A stretch of DNA of 64,000 nt from NCBI GenBank assembly GCA_022565395.1, contig JAIUMV010000008.1:62001-126000 (forward strand), given 5' to 3'. Below are positions 32,155 to 41,487 of this stretch, one piece after another. The translations under genes and the position numbers were made by a program. The notes beneath the pieces are model-generated. The model saw nothing but the letters and a program-made list of their open reading frames with translations. It was not told the DNA's origin and did not search any database. The DNA comes from Marinobacter sp. Lineage in GTDB: Bacteria; Pseudomonadota; Gammaproteobacteria; Pseudomonadales; Oleiphilaceae. Positions within the stretch are counted from its first letter, which is position 1, and every line of letters begins with the position of its first letter.

Positions 32155-34682
32155 GCACACCAACACGATCAGGCTTGCAGATCGCAGGCGCCTCCTGCCA
32201 GGGTTGTGTACGCAAGATACGGGCAGCTTTACAGCCATTGGTAGCAGATACCGACCAGATCAGTGTGGATTTGGAGCAGCAATGGGTGTCACTCCCTGCA
32301 GGCACCGACCTGAGCGCCGCCGCAGTACACATCGAAGCCATTGGCTTCAAGGTGCTGACACCCGAAGAGCCACCCGCCACAGCGCCCTCGCCCGACACCA
32401 AGGCTGCCAGCTTGCCCCCTGCGGAGTCCCCTGACGACAGCCTGGTTCTTGCTGTGGAAGGGGCCACCTGTGCGTCCTGTGTGCGCAGCATTGAAAACGC
32501 CCTGCTGGCGGTGCCCGGGGTGGCCTCCGCCCGCATGAGCCTGGTGGATCATACCGCCCGGGTTCAGGGCCAGACCGACGTCAACGCGCTGATTCAGGCG
32601 CTGACCAACGCAGGCTACGGGGCCCGCCTGCTTGCGGACCCGGATACCGCCGCCGACCAGAAGGCCGAGGCTGACGCTCGTCGCTACCGCCAGCTGATGC
32701 GCCACATGGCCGTCAGCCTTACGCTCGGGGTCGTCATGATGGCCTGGGGCATGGGCATAGATACCATGATGGTGACCCCGGACAACCAGTTGACCTGGGG
32801 GGTGTTTGGCCTGCTCACCCTGGCGATGCTGGTCTACGCGGGTGGCCATTTTTTCAGCGGCGCTGTCCGCGCCCTGCGCTACCACAACGCCACTATGGAT
32901 ACGCTGATTGCCCTCGGCACCGGCACCGCCTGGCTCTACTCCATGGTGGTAGTGACGGTGCCAGGCTGGCTGCCGGAAATGGCGCGACACGTCTACTTCG
33001 AAGCCTCCGCCATGATCATCGGCCTGATTAATCTCGGCCAGGCGCTGGAGTTGCGCGCCAAAGGCAAGACCTCCGAGGCTATTCGAAGGTTGCTGGACCT
33101 GCGCGCCAAGACTGCGCGGGTGGTCAGAGGCGATCAGGAGCTGGACCTCCCCATCGCCCAGGTACAGGTAGGTGACGTGATTCGGGTCAGGCCCGGCGAG
33201 CAGATTCCAGTCGATGGCATCATCGCCGAGGGCCAGACCCGCATTGACGAAAGCATGCTCACCGGAGAGCCCATGCCCGTCAGCCGTGGCCCGGGCGATG
33301 AGATAGTCGCGGGTACTCTGAACGGCAACGGTTCGGTGCTGTTTGAAGCCACGCGCGTCGGACAGGACACCGCCCTGGCCCGCATTATTGCGCTGGTGAA
33401 ACAAGCCCAGGCCAGCAAACCTGCCATCGGGCGCCTGGCGGACCAGATTTCTGCCGTGTTTGTGCCCATTGTGATGATCATTGCCGTGGCTGCGGCACTG
33501 GTCTGGTACAACCTGGGGCCGGAACCCCAGGCCGTACATATGCTGGTAGTGGCCACGACCGTACTGATCATTGCCTGCCCCTGTGCACTGGGGCTGGCCA
33601 CCCCGCTCTCAGTGATGGTGGGGGTCGGCAAGGCTGCAGAGTACGGCGCACTGATACGCCAGGGAGAGGCCCTGCAACTGGCAGGTAAACTCGACACCGT
33701 GGTGTTGGACAAGACCGGCACCATCACCCTCGGCCACCCCGTCGTCACCGGCATTTACATGGCCAACGGCCTGTCGGAACACGGCCTGCTGGCGCTGGCG
33801 GCGGGCCTTGAGCGCCAGTCTGAGCACCCCCTGGGCCAGGCCATAGTGGCGCAGGCGGAAGAGGAAGGGGTTGACCGTCTTACGGTGGAGCAGTTCCAGG
33901 CCCACAACGGTTGCGGCGTCAGCGGCACGCTGGACGGAGCACAGCTGCGCCTGGGCAATCGACGCTGGCTGGAAGCGGAAGGTATCGACCTGTCTGGCCT
34001 GACAGAGTTTGCCCATCAGGTGGCGAATGACGGCGGTACGCCGCTGTTTCTGGCCCGGGGCAACGAGGCCCTGGGCATGATTGCGGTTGCCGACCGGGTC
34101 AAGGCGGACTCCGCTGAAGCTATTGCCCGCTTGCAGGCCGACGGCCTTGAGGTCGTCATGATCACCGGCGATATCACCGCCACCGCCCAGGCCGTGGCCG
34201 CACAAGTGGGTATTGAGCGGGTTTACGCCGAAGTTCTGCCGGCAAACAAAGCCGCTATTGTCGAGCAACTGCGCCAGCAAGGGCGCATCGTCGCCATGGT
34301 CGGCGATGGCATCAACGACGCGCCAGCCCTGGCAGCGGCTGACGTAGGTTTTGCCATAGGAACAGGCACGGATGTTGCCATCGAGAGTGCCAGCATCACC
34401 CTGATGCGGGGCTCCCTGCATGGCGTCGCAGATGCCATTGAGGTCAGTCGCGCCACCGTCAGCAACATCAAACAGAACCTGTTTGGCGCCTTTATCTACA
34501 ACTCCATGGGTATTCCCATCGCCGCTGGCGTGCTGTATCCCTTATGGGGACTGTTGATGAGTCCCATGCTGGCCGGTGTTGCCATGTCCCTGTCATCAGT
34601 AACCGTGGTGACCAATGCCAACCGGCTGCGGTTGTTCCGCAGTTCGGCGCCACAACATCCGCAGCCGGAGGGCGTAAAATGA
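32151..34682 (+). CDS. copA: CopA, Cu(I)-exporting P-type ATPase
   Basis: The 843-residue P1B-ATPase carries two N-terminal metal-binding domains with CxxC motifs at residues 16-19 (CQGC) and 107-110 (CASC). Eight membrane helices follow, with the Cu(I) channel motif CPC at 476-478, phosphorylation motif DKTGT with Asp at 520, and [10 protein letters not shown] in the hinge region. It pumps Cu(I) from cytoplasm to periplasm. The start overlaps the regulator stop by 4 bp, and a 36-residue membrane peptide overlaps its own stop, so the operon is tightly coupled. The first HMA domain (GASCQGC) is unusual in lacking the Met-x-Cys form (GMTC) common in these domains. Confidence 0.96.
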   Translation: MSTPTRSGLQIAGASCQGCVRKIRAALQPLVADTDQISVDLEQQWVSLPAGTDLSAAAVHIEAIGFKVLTPEEPPATAPSPDTKAASLPPAESPDDSLVLAVEGATCASCVRSIENALLAVPGVASARMSLVDHTARVQGQTDVNALIQALTNAGYGARLLADPDTAADQKAEADARRYRQLMRHMAVSLTLGVVMMAWGMGIDTMMVTPDNQLTWGVFGLLTLAMLVYAGGHFFSGAVRALRYHNATMDTLIALGTGTAWLYSMVVVTVPGWLPEMARHVYFEASAMIIGLINLGQALELRAKGKTSEAIRRLLDLRAKTARVVRGDQELDLPIAQVQVGDVIRVRPGEQIPVDGIIAEGQTRIDESMLTGEPMPVSRGPGDEIVAGTLNGNGSVLFEATRVGQDTALARIIALVKQAQASKPAIGRLADQISAVFVPIVMIIAVAAALVWYNLGPEPQAVHMLVVATTVLIIACPCALGLATPLSVMVGVGKAAEYGALIRQGEALQLAGKLDTVVLDKTGTITLGHPVVTGIYMANGLSEHGLLALAAGLERQSEHPLGQAIVAQAEEEGVDRLTVEQFQAHNGCGVSGTLDGAQLRLGNRRWLEAEGIDLSGLTEFAHQVANDGGTPLFLARGNEALGMIAVADRVKADSAEAIARLQADGLEVVMITGDITATAQAVAAQVGIERVYAEVLPANKAAIVEQLRQQGRIVAMVGDGINDAPALAAADVGFAIGTGTDVAIESASITLMRGSLHGVADAIEVSRATVSNIKQNLFGAFIYNSMGIPIAAGVLYPLWGLLMSPMLAGVAMSLSSVTVVTNANRLRLFRSSAPQHPQPEGVK

Positions 34683-34789
34683 CGGACTTACTGGTCAACA
34701 GTGCAGGCCTGGCCCTGATTGCAGGCATCATCTACTGGTTCTGGTTGGCGAAAATCCCGCCAGACAAAGCATCCCAATCTGAGGAGTGA
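34679..34789 (+). CDS. 36-residue single-helix membrane peptide coupled to copA
   Basis: ATG 34679 overlaps the copA stop by 4 bp (ATGA). The peptide starts [17 protein letters not shown], continues with IYWFWL, and ends in a charged tail [12 protein letters not shown]. It therefore has one membrane helix of about 20 residues with its C-terminus probably in the cytoplasm or periplasm as a short tail. The overlap on one side and a 6-bp gap to the DUF411 gene on the other show it lies in the copper operon. I do not recognise a characterised family; similar short hydrophobic peptides occur beside copper ATPase genes. It is short enough to be missed by automatic annotation. Confidence 0.7.
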   Translation: MTDLLVNSAGLALIAGIIYWFWLAKIPPDKASQSEE

Positions 34790-34795
34790 ACGGCC

Positions 34796-35254
34796 ATGCC
34801 GATCTACCGATTTGCCCTGATTATCACACTTAAACTCGCCAGCCTTGGCCTGTTCGCCCACAGTGCTGCTGCCAGCGACACCATTACCGTGTACAAAACC
34901 CCTACCTGTGGCTGCTGCACCGACTGGGTAGATCACCTCAAAGCGGACGGTTTTGATGTCAAAGCGCTGGATATCACCCACCAGGCCCTCAACCAGGTCA
35001 AGGAAGAGGCCGGCCTGCGACCAGAACTGGCCAGCTGCCATACCGCTTTTGTGGGCGGCTATGTGATCGAGGGGCATGTCCCCGCAGCGGATATTCGCCG
35101 CCTGCTGGCTGAAAGCCCTGACGCCCTCGGTATCGCCGTGCCGGGCATGCCTATGGGCTCGCCGGGCATGGAGTTCGGCGATCGCCAGGATCCGTATGCG
35201 GTGCTGCTGTTCAACAAAGAAGGCCAGACGCGGATTTTCAGCCAGTATCCCTGA
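34796..35254 (+). CDS. DUF411 periplasmic metal-binding protein
   Basis: The 152-residue DUF411 family protein has a signal peptide of about 26 residues (MPIYRFALIITLKLASLGLF...AASD). A thioredoxin-like core follows with the metal-binding motif KTPTCGCCTDWVDHL, and later ASCHTAFVGGYVIEGHVP and GIAVPGMPMGSPGME, all hallmarks of the family. DUF411 proteins are exported and commonly linked to copper resistance, where they are thought to bind Cu in the periplasm. A good ribosome binding site (GAGGAG) precedes the start. It is the last gene of the regulator-copA-peptide operon. Confidence 0.92.
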   Translation: MPIYRFALIITLKLASLGLFAHSAAASDTITVYKTPTCGCCTDWVDHLKADGFDVKALDITHQALNQVKEEAGLRPELASCHTAFVGGYVIEGHVPAADIRRLLAESPDALGIAVPGMPMGSPGMEFGDRQDPYAVLLFNKEGQTRIFSQYP

Positions 35255-35301
35255 CCGGCCATAACGCTGCGGGCCACTGATCCAGTGTCCTGCAGCAGAG
35301 T

Positions 35302-35404
35302 TGGCTGTCGTTGATATTTATTGTCTATGACAGCTAATTTTACATTTGTTCTGTTTTGCCTCTGCTATAGTAATCCAAGCATAAGGAGAAGGTGCTGACA
35401 GCCA
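35302..35404 (+). promoter_or_regulatory. Three copies of GACAGC(C/T)A around the DUF917 promoter
   Basis: In the 196-bp gap before the DUF917 gene, TGGCTGTC (35302-35309, inverted), GACAGCTA (35329-35336) and GACAGCCA (35397-35404) are copies of one 8-mer. The first two face each other 19 bp apart and the third lies downstream of a possible -10, TATAGT (35366-35371). The arrangement looks like an operator set for a dimeric regulator that is not identified. No clear -35 is visible. Confidence 0.4.
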
Positions 35405-35450
35405 GTCCAAGCGCCTTCAAGGATTGTAAAAAGCGAGGAAAAACAAAAAG

Positions 35451-36692
35451 ATGGCAAGGACACTTTCACGGAAAGATGCTCAAATCGCCGTTGCTGGCGC
35501 CTGCGTACTCGCCTCGGGTGGCGGCGGCTCCTATCAGGTAGCCTGCCAGATCGTAGAGCAGGGCATCACTGAAAACGATCAGATCAACGTTCGCGGTCTG
35601 CTGGAACTTGAATCAGATGGCTGGCTGACCGCCTCCGCCAATATGGGCGCACCGGACGCCCTGTTCAAGACCACGAACCCTCACGCGCCCACCAACGCCT
35701 TGCGGGCCATGGAAGCTGAGCTGAAGATGATGGCCAGCGTTGATCCCCGGTTTCAGGGCTTTAGTGACTTCCGCTACGTATTGCCCATCGAGGTCGGTGC
35801 GATTAACACCGCCTCGCCCCTCGCCGTAGCCGCGCAGATCAGCCGTTACCGCCCAGATTTCGCGGTGATTGACGCTGACGGCGCCGGGCGCTCCATTCCC
35901 ACCCTCAACCTCACCACCTTTGCCGCCAACGGTATTCCCGTAGCACCGGCAGTGGTTGCCAGCGAGGGCCTGAATCCCGGCGCGTCAGAGCAGCCCCTGC
36001 AAGGGCACGCTGAGTTGACCCGTTACAACAGCGGTGTCATCCGTGTCAGCGACGAAATGGCGGCAGAGGATGCCATTATTGGCCTGGTCATGTCCGCACC
36101 CTTTGGCGGCATTGCCGGCCTGGCCATGTACCCCATGACCGCTGCGGGCCTGAAACAAAGCGCGCCACCGGTGCCCGGCACCCTGTCCCTGGCATTGCAG
36201 ATTGGCACCATCCTTGAGCAAAGCACCGGGCTGGATCGCGCACAACAGGTCGCGGCCTGTGTACGCGAAACCGGGCGCGCCGCCGACATCGTCTTCCATG
36301 GCCGTGTCACCAAGGTGGTACAGGCGCAGGGCGGGGTTGATGTGGGTCGTATCGAACTGGAAGCGGCCGATGGCTCAGGGGTGATTTTCACCGTCTATGA
36401 CGAAAACGAAAATGCCTATGCCATGCGCAGCGACCGGGATACACCGGTGGTTACCGGGCCAGACTCCATCTGCTACATCACCGCCGGCCATGACCCGCTG
36501 GCCATTGATAACTCCGACCTCAATCGTCTCTACAGCGAGCAGCCGGAAACCCGTCTGGAGCTGTTTATCATGGCGATTCAGGCGGCTCCACAAATGCGCA
36601 ACCCTGTCATTATCGACAACTTCGCCGCCGTTAACCGGTCATTGGGGTACGGAGGGGCCTATCGCCCCTGGCCAGGCACGGACAAGGCCTGA
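35451..36692 (+). CDS. DUF917 family protein
   Basis: The 413-residue protein matches the DUF917 family: a start of ACVLASGGGGSY with a glycine cluster near residue 22, FRYVLPIEVGAINTASPLAVAAQ, and IDADGAGRSIPTL. The C-terminal half includes ITAGHDPLAIDNSDLNR. These proteins are related to hydantoinase/acetone carboxylase-like enzymes, and their substrates are mostly unknown; no signal peptide is seen, so it is cytoplasmic. A ribosome binding site-like GAGG lies about ten bases upstream of ATG 35451. The next gene, a PAS-GGDEF-EAL protein, begins 5 bp after its stop, suggesting co-transcription for reasons that are not obvious. Confidence 0.85.
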   Translation: MARTLSRKDAQIAVAGACVLASGGGGSYQVACQIVEQGITENDQINVRGLLELESDGWLTASANMGAPDALFKTTNPHAPTNALRAMEAELKMMASVDPRFQGFSDFRYVLPIEVGAINTASPLAVAAQISRYRPDFAVIDADGAGRSIPTLNLTTFAANGIPVAPAVVASEGLNPGASEQPLQGHAELTRYNSGVIRVSDEMAAEDAIIGLVMSAPFGGIAGLAMYPMTAAGLKQSAPPVPGTLSLALQIGTILEQSTGLDRAQQVAACVRETGRAADIVFHGRVTKVVQAQGGVDVGRIELEAADGSGVIFTVYDENENAYAMRSDRDTPVVTGPDSICYITAGHDPLAIDNSDLNRLYSEQPETRLELFIMAIQAAPQMRNPVIIDNFAAVNRSLGYGGAYRPWPGTDKA

Positions 36693-36697
36693 CCCGG

Positions 36698-38992
36698 ATG
36701 CGCGCGGATATGTGGGGATGGCCCATGATAGCGCTGGGCGGCGGGCTATTGATGCTCGTCGCCCTGCCCTTTACTCACGCCCCCTACCTGGCCTGGGTAC
36801 TTGGCCCTGCCGGCGCGTTGCTACTGGGCCTGGGTGGCTGGTTGCTGGGCCGCAATCAGCATCTGCGCACGCGGGACAAGCTGGACCAGTACAAAACCCG
36901 GGTGGCCGAATCCGAAGAACAGATACGCGCCCTCAATGAGTACATGGACAGTATCATCGACAACGCGGATATCTGGCTCAACACCCTCGACCCCGACGGT
37001 CGTATTGTCATCTGGAACAAAGCCGCTGAGCGTCTGAGCGGTTATAGCCGGGCAGATGTTCAGGGGCGTGCAGATATCTGGGAAGCCCTCTACCCCAACC
37101 CCGGTTACCGGGACTATGTCTTCAGCCGGGCCCTGGAAATACTCAACAAGGGCACCGTGGCCATGGACCTGGAAACCACCATCCGTCGCAAGGATGGCAG
37201 CGAAACCACCCTCAGCTGGCGTTCACGCCTGCTGACCAGCAGTCAGGGTGAAACCGTAGGCTCCATCGCTGTTGCCCGCGATGTCACCCTGGAGCGCAAG
37301 GCCGAAGAAGTGTTGCGGCTGCATGCCTCGGTGTTCGAGACCGCCCACCCCATGGCCATCACCAGCCCGGAAGGGGTGTTGTTACGGGTCAACAGTGCGT
37401 TTTGCCGGCTGTTTGGCTACCCCAGCCAGGATGTGCTTAATCGCACCCTGCGCGACCTGTTGCCAGAGCTGACCGATGAGTATGCCGAAGCCTGGGAGGC
37501 CCTGCGCAACCACGAACAGTGGCATGACGAGTTTGAACAGCGCTGCCAGGATGGCAGTCAGGTGCCGGTGCAGCTGACCGCCAGCTGTGTCCGCGATGAA
37601 CGTGGCCGGGTCACCCATTATGTGTTGCAGTGGCAGGATATTTCCGAGCGCCGGGCCTTCGAGGCGCAGATCCGCCAACAAGCCCTGTATGACGCCCTGA
37701 CCGGCCTGCCTAACCGGCGCCTGTTACTTGACCGGCTGGAGCGGGAGCTATCCCGGGCACAGCGCAATGGCAGTTTTGGCGCCCTGCTTTTTATTGACCT
37801 GGACCACTTCAAACAGATCAACGACTCGTACGGTCACGCGGTAGGCGACAACCTGCTGATCAATGTTGCCAATCAGATGCAGTCGGTCCTTCGTACCGAA
37901 GATACCTCGGCGCGATTGGGGGGCGACGAGTTCGTTATCCTGCTGGGCGCTGAGGAAACCAACCGGGAACGTGCCACCACCCAGGCTGAACGGGTGGCGG
38001 CAAAGATACTGGAAGCCATCCAGACCCCCATCCAGAGCAACAACTATCAGATTGCCGTGTCCGGCAGCATTGGCATGGCCCTTTTCCCGGAGACCGGGGT
38101 TGATGCCGAAGGCCTGTTGCAGAAGGCCGATAACGCCATGTACTGCGCCAAGGAGGGCGGGCGTAACGCTGTCTACTTCTTCTCCCCCGAGCTGCAAGCC
38201 AAGGTTGAGCGCAATCAACAACTGTCCAGCGACCTGCGGCAAGCCATCCCCCGCAATGAGCTTGCCCTTGCCTATCAACCGATCGTGCGCGCTGACGGCA
38301 TGCCCATCGCGCTGGAAGCCCTGGTACGCTGGAATTCACCCGTTCACGGCTGGTGTGAGCCCGGTGACTTCCTGCTGGCGGCCGAGCAGGCCGGCCTGAT
38401 GCGTAACCTGGACCAGTGGGTGCTGCGAACCGCCTGCGAATCCTGGGTGAACTGGCAGTCCCGGCAACTGGTGCCAAATGATGCGGTACTCTCTATCAAT
38501 GTCAGCCCGCAATTCCTGCTGGCTCAGGATTTCAGCGAACGGCTGCAGGACACCCTATCCCAAAGTGGCATGTCACCGCAGCGGCTGACGCTGGATGTCG
38601 CTGAGCAGTTGTTGCTGCATGACCTGCCCGGCCTGCACAAGGCCATTGATGAGGCCGCCGCCCTCGGTATCCGCTTTAACCTCGATAATTTCGGCAGCGG
38701 CCACAGCGCGCTGCAACACCTGCAGCACATGCCGCTGGCGTCCATCAAAATCAACGGCCACCTGGTGGCCAAGGGCAACGGCCAGCTGCACAATGCCAGC
38801 ATTCTACGGGCTGCCCTGAGCATGACAGACAGCCTGAACCTGCAAGTGGTGGCCAAGGGCGTGGAAACAGCGCTCCAGTTCGCAGCACTGGAACAACTGG
38901 GCTGCAACCATTTCCAGGGCCGCTATTTCTCGCCGCCAGCAGCATCCGACGAGCTGCCCGCACTGATGACCTCGCTGCCTCAGGATGCCTGA
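36698..38992 (+). CDS. PAS-PAS-GGDEF-EAL protein with a degenerate EAL domain
   Basis: The 764-residue protein has two N-terminal membrane helices (about residues 7-50), two PAS domains (about 75-195 and 205-325), GGDEF (about 330-500) and EAL (about 520-755). The GGDEF motif is intact (LGGDEFVIL). An RxxD product-inhibition site (RTED) sits exactly five residues before it, so it should make cyclic di-GMP under feedback control. In the EAL domain E540 of EAL is kept. However, the DDFG motif reads DNFG (Asn664), ELTE reads DVAE, and KIDRSF reads KINGHL, so hydrolysis is probably lost. It follows DUF917 by 5 bp. Confidence 0.92.
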   Translation: MRADMWGWPMIALGGGLLMLVALPFTHAPYLAWVLGPAGALLLGLGGWLLGRNQHLRTRDKLDQYKTRVAESEEQIRALNEYMDSIIDNADIWLNTLDPDGRIVIWNKAAERLSGYSRADVQGRADIWEALYPNPGYRDYVFSRALEILNKGTVAMDLETTIRRKDGSETTLSWRSRLLTSSQGETVGSIAVARDVTLERKAEEVLRLHASVFETAHPMAITSPEGVLLRVNSAFCRLFGYPSQDVLNRTLRDLLPELTDEYAEAWEALRNHEQWHDEFEQRCQDGSQVPVQLTASCVRDERGRVTHYVLQWQDISERRAFEAQIRQQALYDALTGLPNRRLLLDRLERELSRAQRNGSFGALLFIDLDHFKQINDSYGHAVGDNLLINVANQMQSVLRTEDTSARLGGDEFVILLGAEETNRERATTQAERVAAKILEAIQTPIQSNNYQIAVSGSIGMALFPETGVDAEGLLQKADNAMYCAKEGGRNAVYFFSPELQAKVERNQQLSSDLRQAIPRNELALAYQPIVRADGMPIALEALVRWNSPVHGWCEPGDFLLAAEQAGLMRNLDQWVLRTACESWVNWQSRQLVPNDAVLSINVSPQFLLAQDFSERLQDTLSQSGMSPQRLTLDVAEQLLLHDLPGLHKAIDEAAALGIRFNLDNFGSGHSALQHLQHMPLASIKINGHLVAKGNGQLHNASILRAALSMTDSLNLQVVAKGVETALQFAALEQLGCNHFQGRYFSPPAASDELPALMTSLPQDA

Positions 38993-39157
38993 GCACCCAG
39001 CCCCCACATCGTACTGTGACTCAGGGTGCCTCTGATCAGGACACCTTTGGTCTGACGGCGGGCGGAAGAATCGGTATACTCCGCCCTTATCCCTGAAAAA
39101 AAGCCCCGGTCCAGACGACCCGCGCACTTACATCTTCGCCAGCCAGGTTCATTGTTC

Positions 39158-41128
39158 ATGCTAAATGCCGACGCCCTCCATCAGTTGCGCCAGCTCAAAA
39201 CTGAAATCAAAGCCGCCAAAGTGGTGCTGCCCGGCACCGTCAAGGCCACACAGGGTCGTTTTGGCTTTGTGGCGCTGGATGACGGGCGCGAGCTCTATTT
39301 GCCTCAGGAGCAAATGCAGCGCGTTCTGCCTGGTGACCGTATTCAGATCGTGGAACAGACCGATGCCAACGGCAAAACCTTCGCCGAAGTGGACGCTCTG
39401 GAATCCAGCAGCCTGACCACCTTCGTTGGCCGCTACCTGATCAAAGGCAAAGGCCATTTTGTGGCCCCGGACACCGTCGGCATCAACCGCTGGATATTTA
39501 TCCCGCCCAAGGCCCGCGAAGGCGCCGACGATGGCGATTTCATCTACTGTCGCATCCTGCGCCACCCGTTCAAGGACGGCAAAGGCCAGGCCGAGGTTAT
39601 CCGCATTCTGGGCAAGCCCGAGCAGCCCGGCATTGAACGCGCCATGACCCTGGCCCAGTTTGACCTGGATGACCGCTGGCCGGAGGCCGTTACCGCCGAA
39701 CTGGCAGTGCTGGACGAGAGCTATATCGAGCAGGCTGCCGCCGGGCGTGAAGACCTGACCGAACAGCCCTACGTCACCATCGACAATGCCAGCACCCAGG
39801 ATATGGACGATGCCCTGCTAGCCAGAGCCGTTGACGACGGCTGGCTGCTGTCCGTGGCTATCGCCGACCCCACCGCCCTGATTCCCCAGGACGGCGCCAC
39901 CGAACGGCATGCCCGCCAACGGGCGACCTCTATCTATTTCCCCGGGGAGCCCATGCCCATGCTGCCAGAACAGGTCAGCACCCGGCTGTGCTCCCTGATG
40001 CCTGATGCCCGTCGCTTGGCCGTGGTGTGCGATATTCAGGTGAACAGTGACGGCAGCCTGGGCAATGCCAGCTTGCGTCAGGCGGTTATCCGCTCCCACG
40101 CCAAGCTCAGCTATGACCTGGTAGCCAGCCGGCTGGCAGGCCAGAGTAACGACGAGTATGAAGCCCTGCCAGAAGCGGTACGGGACAACCTGACTCAGTT
40201 ACAGGCAGTGACCCGACAGCTGCGCCAGTGGCGCCAGGAACACGCCCTGCTGAGCCCGGAGCGCGCAGAGTATCGCCTGCGACTGGATGAGAACAAACGT
40301 ATCCGCAGCATTGAACCCAGTGAGCAAAATGACGCCCACCGCCTGGTGGAAGACTGCATGGTTGCGGCGAACCGTTCGGTAGCCAACCTGCTGGCGAACC
40401 ATCAGGCGCAGGTCAAGGGCCTGTATATCCAGCACCCGGGCATCCGTGAAGGCCGGCAGGACAATATCGCCGCGCTGCTGAAAGCCCACGCCCCAGACCT
40501 GGCGGGCAACGCGATTGCCAGCCTGGAAGGCTTCCGTACCCTGATGCAACAGGCCGGCTCAGTCACCGCCGATGTGCCAGTCAAAGCCATCATCAGCCGC
40601 CAGCTGGCACGCTCTGAGCCCGCCGCTGAACCCGCGCCCCACCAGGGCATGGGGCTGGAGCGCTATACCACCTTTACCTCACCGCTGCGCAAGTACCACG
40701 ACTTCCATGTTCACCGGCTGGTTAAGCACCTGCTGTGGGGCGAACCGCTGGCACTGAAATCCGACGCCCTGGTGGACGACCTGCAACAGCGTCAACTGCT
40801 GGCGCGCCAGGCTGCCAACAGCCTGGAGCAGTGGCTGCGCTGCGACTACGCCGTTACGCTGGACAAAACCAGCGTGCGCCCCGGCGTCATTAGCCGCACC
40901 ACCTCCGCCGGGTTCTTCGTGCAACTGCTGGAGAGCGGGCTGGAAGGCTTTGTCAGCAGCAAGTCCCTGGGCGAGAAATACAGCTTTGATCCGGTGACCC
41001 TGCAGCTGAAAAGCAAAACCGCCACCTACCAGCTGGAACAACCCGTCGCAGTGCGACTGGAAGGGGTGGATCAGGAGCGCAGGCAAATCAACTTCAACCT
41101 GGTACTCCCCGCAACCACTGCGCCCTGA
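39158..41128 (+). CDS. rnb: Exoribonuclease II (RNB family)
   Basis: The 656-residue RNase II family enzyme starts at ATG 39158 (MLNADALHQLRQLK); an upstream in-frame TTG at 39152 is less likely. N-terminal cold-shock domains precede the RNB catalytic domain, whose signature IDNASTQDMDDALL carries the four metal-binding aspartates near residue 210. An S1 domain is at the C-terminus (TSVRPGVISRTTSAGFFVQLLESGLEGF). It degrades single-stranded RNA 3' to 5'. Its length fits RNase II better than the longer RNase R. A terminator hairpin 40 bp after the stop is part of a duplicated intergenic sequence. Confidence 0.93.
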   Translation: MLNADALHQLRQLKTEIKAAKVVLPGTVKATQGRFGFVALDDGRELYLPQEQMQRVLPGDRIQIVEQTDANGKTFAEVDALESSSLTTFVGRYLIKGKGHFVAPDTVGINRWIFIPPKAREGADDGDFIYCRILRHPFKDGKGQAEVIRILGKPEQPGIERAMTLAQFDLDDRWPEAVTAELAVLDESYIEQAAAGREDLTEQPYVTIDNASTQDMDDALLARAVDDGWLLSVAIADPTALIPQDGATERHARQRATSIYFPGEPMPMLPEQVSTRLCSLMPDARRLAVVCDIQVNSDGSLGNASLRQAVIRSHAKLSYDLVASRLAGQSNDEYEALPEAVRDNLTQLQAVTRQLRQWRQEHALLSPERAEYRLRLDENKRIRSIEPSEQNDAHRLVEDCMVAANRSVANLLANHQAQVKGLYIQHPGIREGRQDNIAALLKAHAPDLAGNAIASLEGFRTLMQQAGSVTADVPVKAIISRQLARSEPAAEPAPHQGMGLERYTTFTSPLRKYHDFHVHRLVKHLLWGEPLALKSDALVDDLQQRQLLARQAANSLEQWLRCDYAVTLDKTSVRPGVISRTTSAGFFVQLLESGLEGFVSSKSLGEKYSFDPVTLQLKSKTATYQLEQPVAVRLEGVDQERRQINFNLVLPATTAP

Positions 41129-41168
41129 AAATCCATTGGACACAACAATTTACAAATTTTGACATTAC

Positions 41169-41190
41169 AAAGGCCCGCACAAGGGCCTTT
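41169..41190 (+). terminator. Intrinsic terminator of rnb (copy A)
   Basis: AAAGGCCC (41169-41176) and GGGCCTTT (41183-41190) form a perfect 8-bp stem with a 6-base loop. It is 40 bp after the rnb stop. The U-tract is short and interrupted here (TTTATAAT), weaker than in copy B. Confidence 0.75.
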
Positions 41191-41284
41191 ATAATGCTCT
41201 TGCTTATCAATGCGTTATGCATATAAAAGCGATGCCTGCCACGCCCTGTCAGATTCTCCCTCTAACACAGACCTGGGAACCCGC

Positions 41285-41313
41285 TTCTCATTACCACCGT
41301 GCTCATCTATAAG
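41285..41313 (+). promoter_or_regulatory. Promoter of the lipoprotein-ankyrin operon (copy A)
   Basis: TTCTCA (41285-41290), a 17-bp spacer and TATAAG (41308-41313) match the sigma-70 layout. Both hexamers and the spacing are conserved in copy B upstream of lpoB, which supports function. It lies 175 bp before the lipoprotein start; the 41314-41487 stretch between holds no gene and nothing else I can name. Confidence 0.6.
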
Positions 41314-41487
41314 TTAGCTATCCCCTATACCTTGCTCATCGTATGAGGCGGCCGTTACTGGTATGTCTCTGAGTATGATCCTTGGCTGCAGGTGTGAATG
41401 TGGTCATCCATATGAAATCGGCTGGCCAGACTGAGATGACAGCGTAAGGCGCCTCTGACCCAGACATCACATTACAAGGCATAAAAA

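Larger units (their letters stand above)
41140..41315 (+). repeat. Duplicated intergenic element, copy A (terminator plus promoter)
   Basis: This sequence recurs at 43870-44045 with a constant offset of 2730 bp and no gaps. The first 86 bp (41140-41225) differ at only three positions, all in 41191-41197. The middle 45 bp have diverged, and the last 45 bp again match well. The unit contains an intrinsic terminator and a sigma-70-like promoter. The two copies bracket the lipoprotein-ankyrin pair, so that pair looks like an insertion or duplication product placed between rnb and lpoB. Confidence 0.9.

Noticed and set aside
41159-41195. Perfect -35 TTGACA and -10 TATAAT in copy A of the duplicated element.
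   Set aside because: The spacer is 25 bp, far too long for sigma-70, it contains the terminator stem, and the -10 is not kept in copy B. The TTCTCA-N17-TATAAG pair is the better promoter.
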